From the NCBI GenBank assembly GCA_014730295.1, contig WJIN01000287.1:1-12654 (forward strand): a DNA stretch of 12,654 nt, written 5' to 3'. Every line of letters starts with the position of its first letter. The first letter of the stretch is position 1. The translations under genes and the position numbers were made by a program. Below are positions 1 to 7,134 of this stretch, piece after piece. The notes under the pieces are model-generated. The model was not told the DNA's origin and made no database searches. It was given only the letters and a program-made list of their open reading frames with translations. This DNA comes from Promethearchaeota archaeon (GTDB lineage Archaea > Asgardarchaeota > Lokiarchaeia > Sigynarchaeales > SOKP01).

Positions 1-16
1 TGAACACCTCTTTTAG

Positions 17-733
17 TTAATCAAATTCCTTAAATTCTCCGTAAATTTTCATATTAGTCATATTAATTAACTCATAATCTTCATTTTTATCCAAACCTAT
101 GTAAAAACAAGGCAATTTAAATTTATTTGCTAATTTCAGGAGTGTAAATGAATATAACTTCGACAAAGGAGTTAAGTCTATTATAATATCAGAATTTTTT
201 ATCTCATTATTTATGATATTCTCTATTTCGTTGAAGAAATTTGAATCAATATGTCTATAGTCTTCATATTTGTAATTTAAATTAACTTTAATTTCTGAAA
301 GGACGTCATTTTTAATTTTCTCTTTTCTTTTTTCAATAGCATCTTGACTAGTAAAACAGATTATACGATTTATTGGATAATTGATTTGTTTCAACAGATT
401 ATAGCTCACTTGAGGCAACTTATATCCTTCCCCTAATGAGCCATATCCAGTAATTAATGTAAAATTCTCAAGTTTATGTCCAAGAGTTTTTCTAACAATT
501 TGTCTAGCAGTGGGATTGATGCGGATTTTGTTCTGTTTTGCATTGCCAATTTGATAAACCGTCTCTTTGATAATTAAATTGTTTTTTTCTAAATTAGATA
601 AATGATAATGTAAATTTGAGCCGGTTGTGGCTAACTTTTCTTTTAAATCACCTTGAAGATATTCATCTTCAAATAACAACTCAAGAATCTTTATTTGTGT
701 CTCAGGAAAATTGATTCTATTAATTGATTTCAT
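17..733 (-). CDS. wHTH transcriptional regulator with C-terminal CARF-like Rossmann domain
   Basis: The 238-residue protein has two parts. Residues about 10-80 form an ArsR/MarR-like winged helix: a helix-rich start, the recognition-helix segment TGSNLHYHLSNLEK (37-50), then a beta wing. Residues about 90-215 look like an alternating alpha/beta Rossmann fold: strands FTLITGYG (91-98), RIICFTS (123-129), DIIIDLTPL (182-190) and CFYIGLD (209-215). The DLTPLSK turn followed by a helix resembles the ligand-binding loop of CARF domains, which sense cyclic oligonucleotides. CRISPR regulators of the Csa3 type carry CARF first and wHTH last, so the order here is reversed. No transmembrane segment is visible and it should be a soluble DNA-binding protein. 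No Shine-Dalgarno precedes the ATG, so the message may be leaderless. It diverges from the small gene at 885. No CRISPR array or cas gene is present. The wHTH call is firm; the CARF assignment is inference. Confidence 0.72.
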   Translation of the reverse strand: MKSINRINFPETQIKILELLFEDEYLQGDLKEKLATTGSNLHYHLSNLEKNNLIIKETVYQIGNAKQNKIRINPTARQIVRKTLGHKLENFTLITGYGSLGEGYKLPQVSYNLLKQINYPINRIICFTSQDAIEKRKEKIKNDVLSEIKVNLNYKYEDYRHIDSNFFNEIENIINNEIKNSDIIIDLTPLSKLYSFTLLKLANKFKLPCFYIGLDKNEDYELINMTNMKIYGEFKEFD

Positions 734-771
734 TAAGTAATAAATTCTTTACTCATATTTAAAATCACATT

Positions 772-806
772 TAACGGCGATTAGATTGTCTGTCTAATGG
801 CGATTA
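772..806. promoter_or_regulatory. Operator-like repeat cluster between divergent genes
   Basis: The gap between the wHTH-CARF gene and the 46-residue gene holds two copies of GGCGATTA (776-783 and 799-806), 23 bases apart, about two helical turns. Between them lies the inverted repeat ATTAGA/TCTAAT (780-785 and 793-798) around a TGTCTGTCT core (787-795). G+C-rich octamers repeated this way are unusual in such AT-rich DNA. The position suggests a binding site for the adjacent regulator, which is inference. Confidence 0.4.
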
Positions 807-884
807 AAGGAATACTTTTAAGCGAAAATATGATATTTTAAAATAAATAAATTATAATAAATAAATTGAGAGGAATAGTACGAA

Positions 885-1025
885 ATGACTAGAAAAAGAA
901 GTTCTAATGATAATAGATCAGATACTTTAAATCCAAATAATCCTTCAAATAACTCCGCACGAGATAATAGATCAAATCAACTAAATCCAAATAATCCCGA
1001 ATATAAGGGAAAATCAAAAAAATAA
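885..1025 (+). CDS. Small 46-residue DNRxxQLNPNNP-repeat protein
   Basis: This short intact gene starts with ATG and has GAGAGG at 868-873 as ribosome-binding site. The product is hydrophilic and contains the same unit twice, 18 residues apart: DNRSDTLNPNNP (9-20) and DNRSNQLNPNNP (27-38), ending in EYKGKSKK. The repetition is visible in the DNA, with GATAATAGATCA at 909-920 and again at 963-974. I recognise the DNRxNQLNPNNPxY signature as that of tiny, Asn/Pro-rich proteins found in many microbes, including archaea. To my knowledge their function is unknown. No signal peptide or membrane segment is present, and the peptide is probably disordered. It lies about 120 bases upstream of the membrane-protein gene on the same strand. 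Confidence that it is a gene rests on the signature, the ribosome-binding site and the repeat. Confidence 0.75.
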   Translation: MTRKRSSNDNRSDTLNPNNPSNNSARDNRSNQLNPNNPEYKGKSKK

Positions 1026-1144
1026 GCTTCTAAAAAATTTATACAATAATGGGAAAGTTTGAGAACGAAATAGATTCCTAAACCTTAAATGTTCTGTTTT
1101 CTATTATTTAATTACCTTAATTAAAGTAAGGAATTGACAAAAAT

Positions 1145-1468
1145 ATGGGAAGAGTATTTGGTATAACAGCATTAATATTTGGTATCATAAGTATTCCTGT
1201 CACTCTAATTATGGCTGCCCTAAGCTTTTTAACCAATATAAATCCGTATTTTGGAACTGAACTTTTCGGGATTGTTATCAATGTAATTGGTTTATTATTT
1301 CCAAGCATCGCAATCATTTTTGGGATATTGGGCGCTATATTTGATGACCCAAAAGGTTTAGCAATCGCTGGATTAGTTCTTGGGATCGTTGCATTGGTCA
1401 TTGCTTTATTAATCTGGTTATTACTAACTGACTTATTTGCCTCTATACTTGGTGGAACTACACCTTGA
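1145..1468 (+). CDS. Small membrane protein with three hydrophobic segments, DUF4190-like
   Basis: The 107-residue protein is almost entirely hydrophobic. Three likely membrane helices are visible at about residues 4-29, 41-65 and 71-97. The connecting piece DDPKGLAIAGLVLGIVAL (67-84) resembles the GLAIAGLVLG core of small DUF4190-type membrane proteins, whose function is not established. No catalytic residues are visible. The start ATG at 1145 is weakly supported by an AAGG about 12 bases upstream. A T-run follows the stop codon, which fits an archaeal transcription end. It could be cotranscribed with the 46-residue gene upstream. The opposite-strand frame over it is a shadow of the repetitive hydrophobic codons. 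Confidence 0.7.
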   Translation: MGRVFGITALIFGIISIPVTLIMAALSFLTNINPYFGTELFGIVINVIGLLFPSIAIIFGILGAIFDDPKGLAIAGLVLGIVALVIALLIWLLLTDLFASILGGTTP

Positions 1469-1480
1469 ATTTTAAATTAC

Positions 1481-1488
1481 TTTTTTTT
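1481..1488 (+). terminator. T-run, probable archaeal terminator
   Basis: Eight consecutive T residues lie 12 bases after the stop of the membrane-protein gene, without a strong hairpin. Archaeal RNA polymerase commonly terminates at such runs. A second T-run sits at 1603-1609. In a genome this AT-rich the call is tentative. Confidence 0.4.
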
Positions 1489-1621
1489 AATTTGATTTGA
1501 TTTAAATATAAGAATATCCATTAAAAAATTCTTGAAAGAACGCTAAATTTAATGATCCTATTAAAGATTTTGGATATTTTAATTTATAAATGATTAAGAA
1601 CCTTTTTTTGATAAGGACTTT

Positions 1622-2527
1622 CTATAAGAATTTCCGCATAATTTTATAAGCCTTCCAAAAACTGGGTGTTGTACTTACGACTGTAAGGTCATCTAACCAG
1701 TCAACAATCCGTTCAATTTCAGATTGACTTAATTTTAGATGCTTAGAGAGAATATAATGTCTTAATTGCCGTATTGATAATTGCGTGACATATTCATAAG
1801 AATACTGTGGAAGCGGTTTAATTGTACAAACTACCTTATAACTATTATAAGTTTTTCGAAGGGTTCTTTTTTGAGCAAACCAGAACGCAACTCCTGCTCT
1901 ATCAATCTGATAATGAGGAGAGGAAAATGAAGTGTTTAAATACATTTCTTTCCAATTCTTCGTTTCGATTAAAAAAATCCCAGTTGGCCCTACAACCACA
2001 TGATCTATTTGAGCATTTTTAATATATTGATTATATTTTCTCCAATGAAAGGCTTTACTAAATTGGAGTCGAACCTCATTCAATACATAATATGTATCGG
2101 GTAAATTTATTAAAGTCTTAATTACCTTTTCTTCGCCAATCGCTCCATAATATACATCTTCATTATTATCTAAAAATTGTTTTCCTCTTTTAAGGTAACT
2201 TATTTCTTCATTGAGGATTTTGTCATAATTTTTCTTCAATTTTCGAAGTTTAAATTTGGTAAAAACTTTCTTGAGATAAGAAAACATTTTTTTAAGTCCT
2301 TTCTGCTCCTTTAATGTATCAATTAAAAGGCTTTCCTTTTCTTGAAGCTTTTCAATTTTATGATCTAATCTCTGCTGTGAATTATGAACTGCATCTTTCA
2401 GTATATCATCATAGTTATTTCTGAAATATTGCACATCTTTAAAATTAAAGATATCCTCTAAACCAAAGTGCTGCAAATTGTAAGCTAAGTATGATGTACA
2501 ATCTGATTGACCAATAATTTTTGCCAT
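1622..2527 (-). CDS. NERD domain (nuclease-related) protein
   Basis: The 301-residue protein has an N-terminal helical part with a lysine- and glutamate-rich coiled coil (about 45-115), followed by a NERD domain (about 125-235). Family marks are GAIGEEKVIKTL (128-139), then NAQIDHVVVGPTGIFLIETK (171-190), which gives the nuclease-like residues E132, D175, E188 and K190 of the PD-(D/E)XK type. The C-terminal 65 residues are helical with no known domain. NERD domains resemble nucleases and often sit in proteins for DNA processing or defence, but activity of this copy is inferred. All expected acidic and lysine residues are present, so the nuclease site may be intact. The gene diverges from the HamA-like gene across a 277-base gap and could share control with it. 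There is no signal peptide, so it is cytoplasmic. Confidence 0.85.
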   Translation of the reverse strand: MAKIIGQSDCTSYLAYNLQHFGLEDIFNFKDVQYFRNNYDDILKDAVHNSQQRLDHKIEKLQEKESLLIDTLKEQKGLKKMFSYLKKVFTKFKLRKLKKNYDKILNEEISYLKRGKQFLDNNEDVYYGAIGEEKVIKTLINLPDTYYVLNEVRLQFSKAFHWRKYNQYIKNAQIDHVVVGPTGIFLIETKNWKEMYLNTSFSSPHYQIDRAGVAFWFAQKRTLRKTYNSYKVVCTIKPLPQYSYEYVTQLSIRQLRHYILSKHLKLSQSEIERIVDWLDDLTVVSTTPSFWKAYKIMRKFL

Positions 2528-2720
2528 CTTAGGTAATTCTTAATTGAAGATCTTTTTAAATCTTTCTTTATACTTTATCCAATTATTTTCTATAAATTTA
2601 AAAATTTAGAAAGTAAGATCTTCTCAGTTTGCTTAAAAATTTAAATTTAATAAAAGTTAAGTTTGGATAATTAGATAATAAATTCATAGAGGGTAAAAAT
2701 ATTTATCATAATGATCTACC

Positions 2721-2728
2721 TATATAAT
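2721..2728 (+). promoter_or_regulatory. TATA-like box of the HamAB-like operon
   Basis: TATATAAT lies 77 bases upstream of the hamA-like ATG, within the 277-base gap that separates it from the divergent NERD gene. An archaeal start about 25 bases downstream would leave a leader of roughly 50 bases carrying the ribosome-binding site. Many similar AT stretches occur nearby, so the position is uncertain. Confidence 0.3.
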
Positions 2729-2783
2729 ATCAAGACTCAAAAAAATCTGTTTAAAATAATAATTTGATTCAAAATACGAAAAA

Positions 2784-2789
2784 GGAGAG
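2784..2789 (+). promoter_or_regulatory. Ribosome-binding site of hamA-like gene
   Basis: GGAGAG is the best 16S match upstream of the ATG at 2805, but the spacer of 15 bases is longer than usual. A TAA codon directly precedes the ATG in frame (2802-2804), so the start cannot be moved upstream. Confidence 0.5.
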
Positions 2790-2804
2790 AATTTTAAACT
2801 GTAA

Positions 2805-3557
2805 ATGAGTTGGTTTCCACCTAAATTGGAGCAGAATCTTCTTATTTCAAAACAAGAAATTCCAAATAACCTTTTAAATCAAATAAAGGACCTATATAAT
2901 AAGAAAAAATCGAAAATAGATTTTTTAAGAGGATTGCGAGTTAAATATGAAAAAAAATACAATACTAAATTTCAAAATAAACAAAATCCTAAAACTGCTG
3001 AACATGCTTTAGGAGATTGTTCAGAAGCATCAATAGAATTAGCTCTTTTAAAAGGTTGGAAAATGTCAGAAATAACCAGAGTAAGATGGATTCACCCAAA
3101 TTCTGGATCCGCTCCTGGAAGAGGAATAGATATAATATGTTTCTCTCTCCCTGATACAAATGATTGTAAAAAAGGTATATGGTTATTCGAAGTAAAAGGT
3201 GCTAGCACAGATGCAAGTTTAAAAAAACAGATTAGTGATATTAAAGAATATATTAATCGTAAAGCTCATGCTCTTGAGAAGGAATTTATTGAATTAAATA
3301 CATGGATAAATCAAATAACCTATCAAGATAATCAGTTGAGAGAATATTTCTTAGAAATATTATCTGCTGATGAAAACAAAATACATATGGGTGGTGGATT
3401 AGTTTGTGATGCTAATCTTTTAGACAACAATAAAGAAAACGATTTTAAAGAAAGTATCAAACAATTTGAACATGATCTAGATATTCCAGGTTTGATTATT
3501 CTGTCCGTTAAGGGGATTAAAGAAATTATTAAAAAATATAAAGACGGAATTTTTTAA
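2805..3557 (+). CDS. hamA: HamA-like (DUF1837-like) PD-(D/E)XK nuclease, Hachiman-type defence
   Basis: The 250-residue protein is the presumed nuclease of a two-gene antiviral system. A helical N-terminus (1-65) leads into ALGDCSEASIELALLKGW (68-85), which gives the helix glutamate E74. The core GRGIDI (105-110) supplies D109, and WLFEVKGAS (126-134) supplies E129 and K131, completing a D...ExK nuclease site with no key residue missing. The C-terminal part contains HMGGGLVCDANLL (194-206) and a hydrophobic strand IPGLIILSVKG (227-237). Size, motif order and the helicase partner fit HamA of Hachiman, whose nuclease is held inactive by its helicase until damaged or invading DNA is sensed (established for HamAB). 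The related pair AbpAB is an alternative name. The next gene starts one base after its stop, so both are surely cotranscribed. The nuclease fold is well supported; the exact family is inferred from memory of motifs. Confidence 0.7.
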   Translation: MSWFPPKLEQNLLISKQEIPNNLLNQIKDLYNKKKSKIDFLRGLRVKYEKKYNTKFQNKQNPKTAEHALGDCSEASIELALLKGWKMSEITRVRWIHPNSGSAPGRGIDIICFSLPDTNDCKKGIWLFEVKGASTDASLKKQISDIKEYINRKAHALEKEFIELNTWINQITYQDNQLREYFLEILSADENKIHMGGGLVCDANLLDNNKENDFKESIKQFEHDLDIPGLIILSVKGIKEIIKKYKDGIF

Positions 3558-3558
3558 A

Positions 3559-6500
3559 ATGAACAATAGTAAAATTGACAAATTAGATTTCAATACTCTC
3601 TTTAATTATATATGTGAAATTAGCCAGAAAGAAGAATTTTCCTCTTTTAAATTTCCAACTGATCATTTAAGCCTAGATTCTTTTAATAAATCGAATGGGC
3701 TTAAATCAAGTCAAAATTTATGGGCTTTGAGAATTGCTATCAGAGAATTTTATAATGAAGAAAAATCTGCTTTTCTCCGCGATGGTTTGGCTGAATTAAT
3801 CGAAAGATTACAAGAAAAAACTTCATTACCTAAACATTACTCTCAGTTATTATGGCTAATAGCAGCAATAGAAGAAGAAAATGCTGGAAAAAATGTACTA
3901 GCACAGAGATATTCTAATTATTGGAAAGAAACAGAGGATGAAAGTAGTATCAAAAATTATCTATTTTCTTCAAGTTTTCTATTTTTTGGACGGTTAGATA
4001 AAGGTCTAGATATTTTGCAAGAATTCCAAAAGATTGTTGAACATAGTAAAATAGAACAAAAGTCTTTTATTTCTTTTTTTAAAAATTCTGAGATTAAAAC
4101 TCATTTGAATATTGAAAAAAATGCCGAGGATAATTTTAATCCAGAGATTGAAGAAAAAGATGAAGAACTATTTGAAATTAATACCATTATCTTGGAATTT
4201 CCAAAATTACTGAACGATTTTACCATTTGGTATTTTAAAGGAAAAAAATCAGGAATTAATCCAGAAAACATTATCAAAGAACTTTCAGAAATGGCAGAGT
4301 ATCTTCTCCATAGAGGTTATCATGCTCTTAGTTTTTTTCCATTTGAATTTAGTATTGTATTAAAAAAAGTTTATTCTCGGTCAATTTGGAATCTGAGAGA
4401 TCTTCCATATGCAACTAAATTGAGAGAATTTCTAATGAATAAGAATTTATATGAACTCTGGCCACCACAGAAAAGGGTTATAAAAAGATATATTGATCTC
4501 AAAAAGTCATATTTTATAATTCAACCGACTGGATCGGGAAAAAGTTTATTAGCTCAAATTTGGATCTTTCTCCATTTATTAGAAAGTCCTGAAAAACAAA
4601 TCATATACATAGTTCCTTCAAGAGCTCTAGCTTTTCAAGCTACTGAAGATTTATCAAAGTTATTTAATAAATTCGAATACATCGTTACCAATTTATCGGG
4701 GATTCAGCTTCATCCAATTTTAGATATTGCCAGATTTCGTTTGTCAAACATTCTAGTGATGACTCCAGAAAAATATAACTTTCTTTACCAGAATGGAGAA
4801 TTTAATCGTAATATTCCTTCTGGAATTATTGTAGACGAAGCACACAATATTTTTGGCTCGAATATAAGAAATTTTAAATCTGCATTATCATTAATCAAAA
4901 GTCGCATATATCTAGAAAATACACCCATTTTAGCAATTTCAGCTGTGATTGAAGATCCTAAAATAGTAGAGGATTGGGAAATATTAAATATGGATACAAT
5001 TGAATCTAATTGGCGTTCTTCCAGATTAAAAATCTTCACAATTAATCAAAACAAAAATACAGCTTTTCCTTATTATCCAGACTATAAGAAGGGATGGGAG
5101 AAAAATTTAGATCTGCCAGAGGTTTTTTTAACTGCTAAAAATAGGAGAGAACATATATCATTATTACTAAATCGTTATTTTAGACATCCTAATTACAAAA
5201 GCGCTTTAATTTTTTGTAATTCAAGACCCAATTCTATAAAGATAGCTCGAGAGGTTGCTAAAAGAAATATATATCAAGTTTCAGAAAAGATTCAGAGTCA
5301 AAGAAATAATTTATGTAGCTCTATATCCGAAAAATTAGGGGAAGAAGCTGAATTGATCAAACTAGTAAAAAAGGGAGTAGCATATCATCATGCGGGGATT
5401 CCTATTGATTTAAGAAATCAATTACTAAATGCATTAAATAATATGGTAATAAATGTCATAAGTGCGACTACAACATTAGCAGAAGGTTTGAATACCCCCG
5501 TAGATATTGTCGTTATCCCATATCCTTATTTTTTTGACAAAATAAGAAGGTTGAGTGTAAAATTTTCCATAAGCTTAATCAATAATATGGTAGGAAGAGC
5601 TGGTAGAGTAGCCCAGGGCGGAATTGGAAAAAGTTTTGTTTATACAGATGATATTAAGAAACATACTAATATAGAGAATGATTATGTTTTAAGTCAAACT
5701 AAGGATTATTCTCAAAATTTCAAATTTAAGTCCAATTCAAATAAAGAGAAACTCAATATAGCAAATTATAAAGAACCAGATCTGATTCAATTTAGACCAG
5801 CAATTTTTTCATTAGTTTGTGAAAATCTACTCAATTCTAAAAACCCATTTGCCTTTTTAAAGAAATTAGATTCTAAAAGAAAAAGTGATCTTAGATCCCA
5901 AATAATTCAGACAGTTAACTCATTTAAGAAACTACCTGATTTACTCGTAGAAGCAAGTCCGTTAAAACCAACGAATCATGGATGGATAGCTTATCAAACT
6001 GGTTTAGATCCTTTTTCCTATGATAACACAAAGTCATATATTCAGGATAATATTCAGGGAATATCGGATCTATTAGAAAAACCTTTCCTTAGTCTAACAG
6101 AAAATGAAAGAGAAGATATAATTGAACTTTTTTTTGTCCCTGACGAGGCAAGATTGGAAAAGAGTAATATTATTAATGTGAAGGATAGATTGGATTTACT
6201 TAAAGCATGGCTAAATTCAGAAGGATCTCTATTAGAAGCTAAAAGGGATTTTGAAAAATTAAATATTAAAGAGAATTATGATATTTTTGAAGTATCAAGT
6301 TCGATTTTTGATGAATTAGTAAACACAGTAGCATGGACATCATGGATTATATTTAAAATTTTAGAAATCGAATTTGAGTTAGAAATTCATCCAAGTTATT
6401 CACTTCTTCCAATCTATATTCAAGAGGGAACCTTAAAACCCTTTCAGGCGATTTTATCGGCATTCCAAATTTCTAAAGATTTGATTAAAGATCTTCAAAA

Positions 6501-7029
6501 TTTTCTTCCTAAGAAAATTTCTAGTGATACAAAAATTCCGGAATTGTTTGATTGGATAATATTTGAACTACCTAAGGTCATTAAGGAAAACTTTCAGTAC
6601 AATGAGAATTATGATTTATTAAGATTGCATCTCATGTCAATGAAATCAGAAGAGGCAAATATAAAAGCATTGTTTTTAGCATCATTATATGCTGGTTGGG
6701 AAGGATTGGCTAAAAATTCATTGAAAAAAATCGAGTATAAAGATATCAGTAATTTTAATGAGCTTTTATTAGAGTGTCTAGATATAATAATAAAGAATTA
6801 TTCTTGGTATAATATGTTTAAAATTTCAGGGGATAATAAAAAACTACAAATAAAAACAATAGTAAATAAACTATCGAAGGAAAACTTAAAGAAGCATACT
6901 ATCAAACAATTATCAATAATATTGATACTCCTTCGACATTATTTCAAGAGTAATTCTTTTACTAGGGATATAAGATTAGGTATAGAAAAACTATTAGTAG
7001 ATCATGAAAAAAGCGATAAAATTATTTAG
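3559..7029 (+). CDS. hamB: HamB-like Ski2-type superfamily 2 helicase, Hachiman-type defence
   Basis: The 1156-residue protein carries a complete SF2 helicase core at about 295-700. Visible motifs are Walker A PTGSGKS (323-329), DEAH (426-429), motif III SAV (461-463), motif IV ALIFCNSRP (549-557), the Ski2/Hel308-type YHHAG (609-613), motif V TTTLAEGLNTP (637-647) and motif VI NMVGRAGR (676-683). The first 295 residues are helical and have no recognisable domain. The last 450 are also unassigned and probably form accessory helical modules. It follows the nuclease gene with a one-base gap and no obvious own ribosome-binding site, so coupled translation is likely. In Hachiman, HamB unwinds or translocates on DNA and controls the HamA nuclease, so the same role is inferred here. 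Hel308-like repair helicases are shorter and lack a nuclease partner. No frameshift is visible, and all ATPase residues are present, so the enzyme should be active. Confidence 0.8.
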   Translation: MNNSKIDKLDFNTLFNYICEISQKEEFSSFKFPTDHLSLDSFNKSNGLKSSQNLWALRIAIREFYNEEKSAFLRDGLAELIERLQEKTSLPKHYSQLLWLIAAIEEENAGKNVLAQRYSNYWKETEDESSIKNYLFSSSFLFFGRLDKGLDILQEFQKIVEHSKIEQKSFISFFKNSEIKTHLNIEKNAEDNFNPEIEEKDEELFEINTIILEFPKLLNDFTIWYFKGKKSGINPENIIKELSEMAEYLLHRGYHALSFFPFEFSIVLKKVYSRSIWNLRDLPYATKLREFLMNKNLYELWPPQKRVIKRYIDLKKSYFIIQPTGSGKSLLAQIWIFLHLLESPEKQIIYIVPSRALAFQATEDLSKLFNKFEYIVTNLSGIQLHPILDIARFRLSNILVMTPEKYNFLYQNGEFNRNIPSGIIVDEAHNIFGSNIRNFKSALSLIKSRIYLENTPILAISAVIEDPKIVEDWEILNMDTIESNWRSSRLKIFTINQNKNTAFPYYPDYKKGWEKNLDLPEVFLTAKNRREHISLLLNRYFRHPNYKSALIFCNSRPNSIKIAREVAKRNIYQVSEKIQSQRNNLCSSISEKLGEEAELIKLVKKGVAYHHAGIPIDLRNQLLNALNNMVINVISATTTLAEGLNTPVDIVVIPYPYFFDKIRRLSVKFSISLINNMVGRAGRVAQGGIGKSFVYTDDIKKHTNIENDYVLSQTKDYSQNFKFKSNSNKEKLNIANYKEPDLIQFRPAIFSLVCENLLNSKNPFAFLKKLDSKRKSDLRSQIIQTVNSFKKLPDLLVEASPLKPTNHGWIAYQTGLDPFSYDNTKSYIQDNIQGISDLLEKPFLSLTENEREDIIELFFVPDEARLEKSNIINVKDRLDLLKAWLNSEGSLLEAKRDFEKLNIKENYDIFEVSSSIFDELVNTVAWTSWIIFKILEIEFELEIHPSYSLLPIYIQEGTLKPFQAILSAFQISKDLIKDLQNFLPKKISSDTKIPELFDWIIFELPKVIKENFQYNENYDLLRLHLMSMKSEEANIKALFLASLYAGWEGLAKNSLKKIEYKDISNFNELLLECLDIIIKNYSWYNMFKISGDNKKLQIKTIVNKLSKENLKKHTIKQLSIILILLRHYFKSNSFTRDIRLGIEKLLVDHEKSDKII

Positions 7030-7134
7030 TATTATTTAAAATCTTTCAATTCTAAATACTAGATTAACTTTTGTTGAAAACCTTTCTTAATTAAGTATTT
7101 CGTAATTTTTAGTAATTTAATCAAATCAATAATC

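Noticed and set aside
1117..1401. 94-residue minus-strand frame opposite the membrane protein
   Set aside because: It is rich in Ile, Pro, Asn and Thr, mirrors the hydrophobic codons of the plus-strand gene, and has no family resemblance.
1822..2022. 66-residue plus-strand frame inside the NERD gene
   Set aside because: It is antisense to a well-supported NERD domain and has no start signal.
4785..5039. 84-residue minus-strand frame inside the helicase gene
   Set aside because: It overlaps the DEAH region of the helicase and is a shadow frame.
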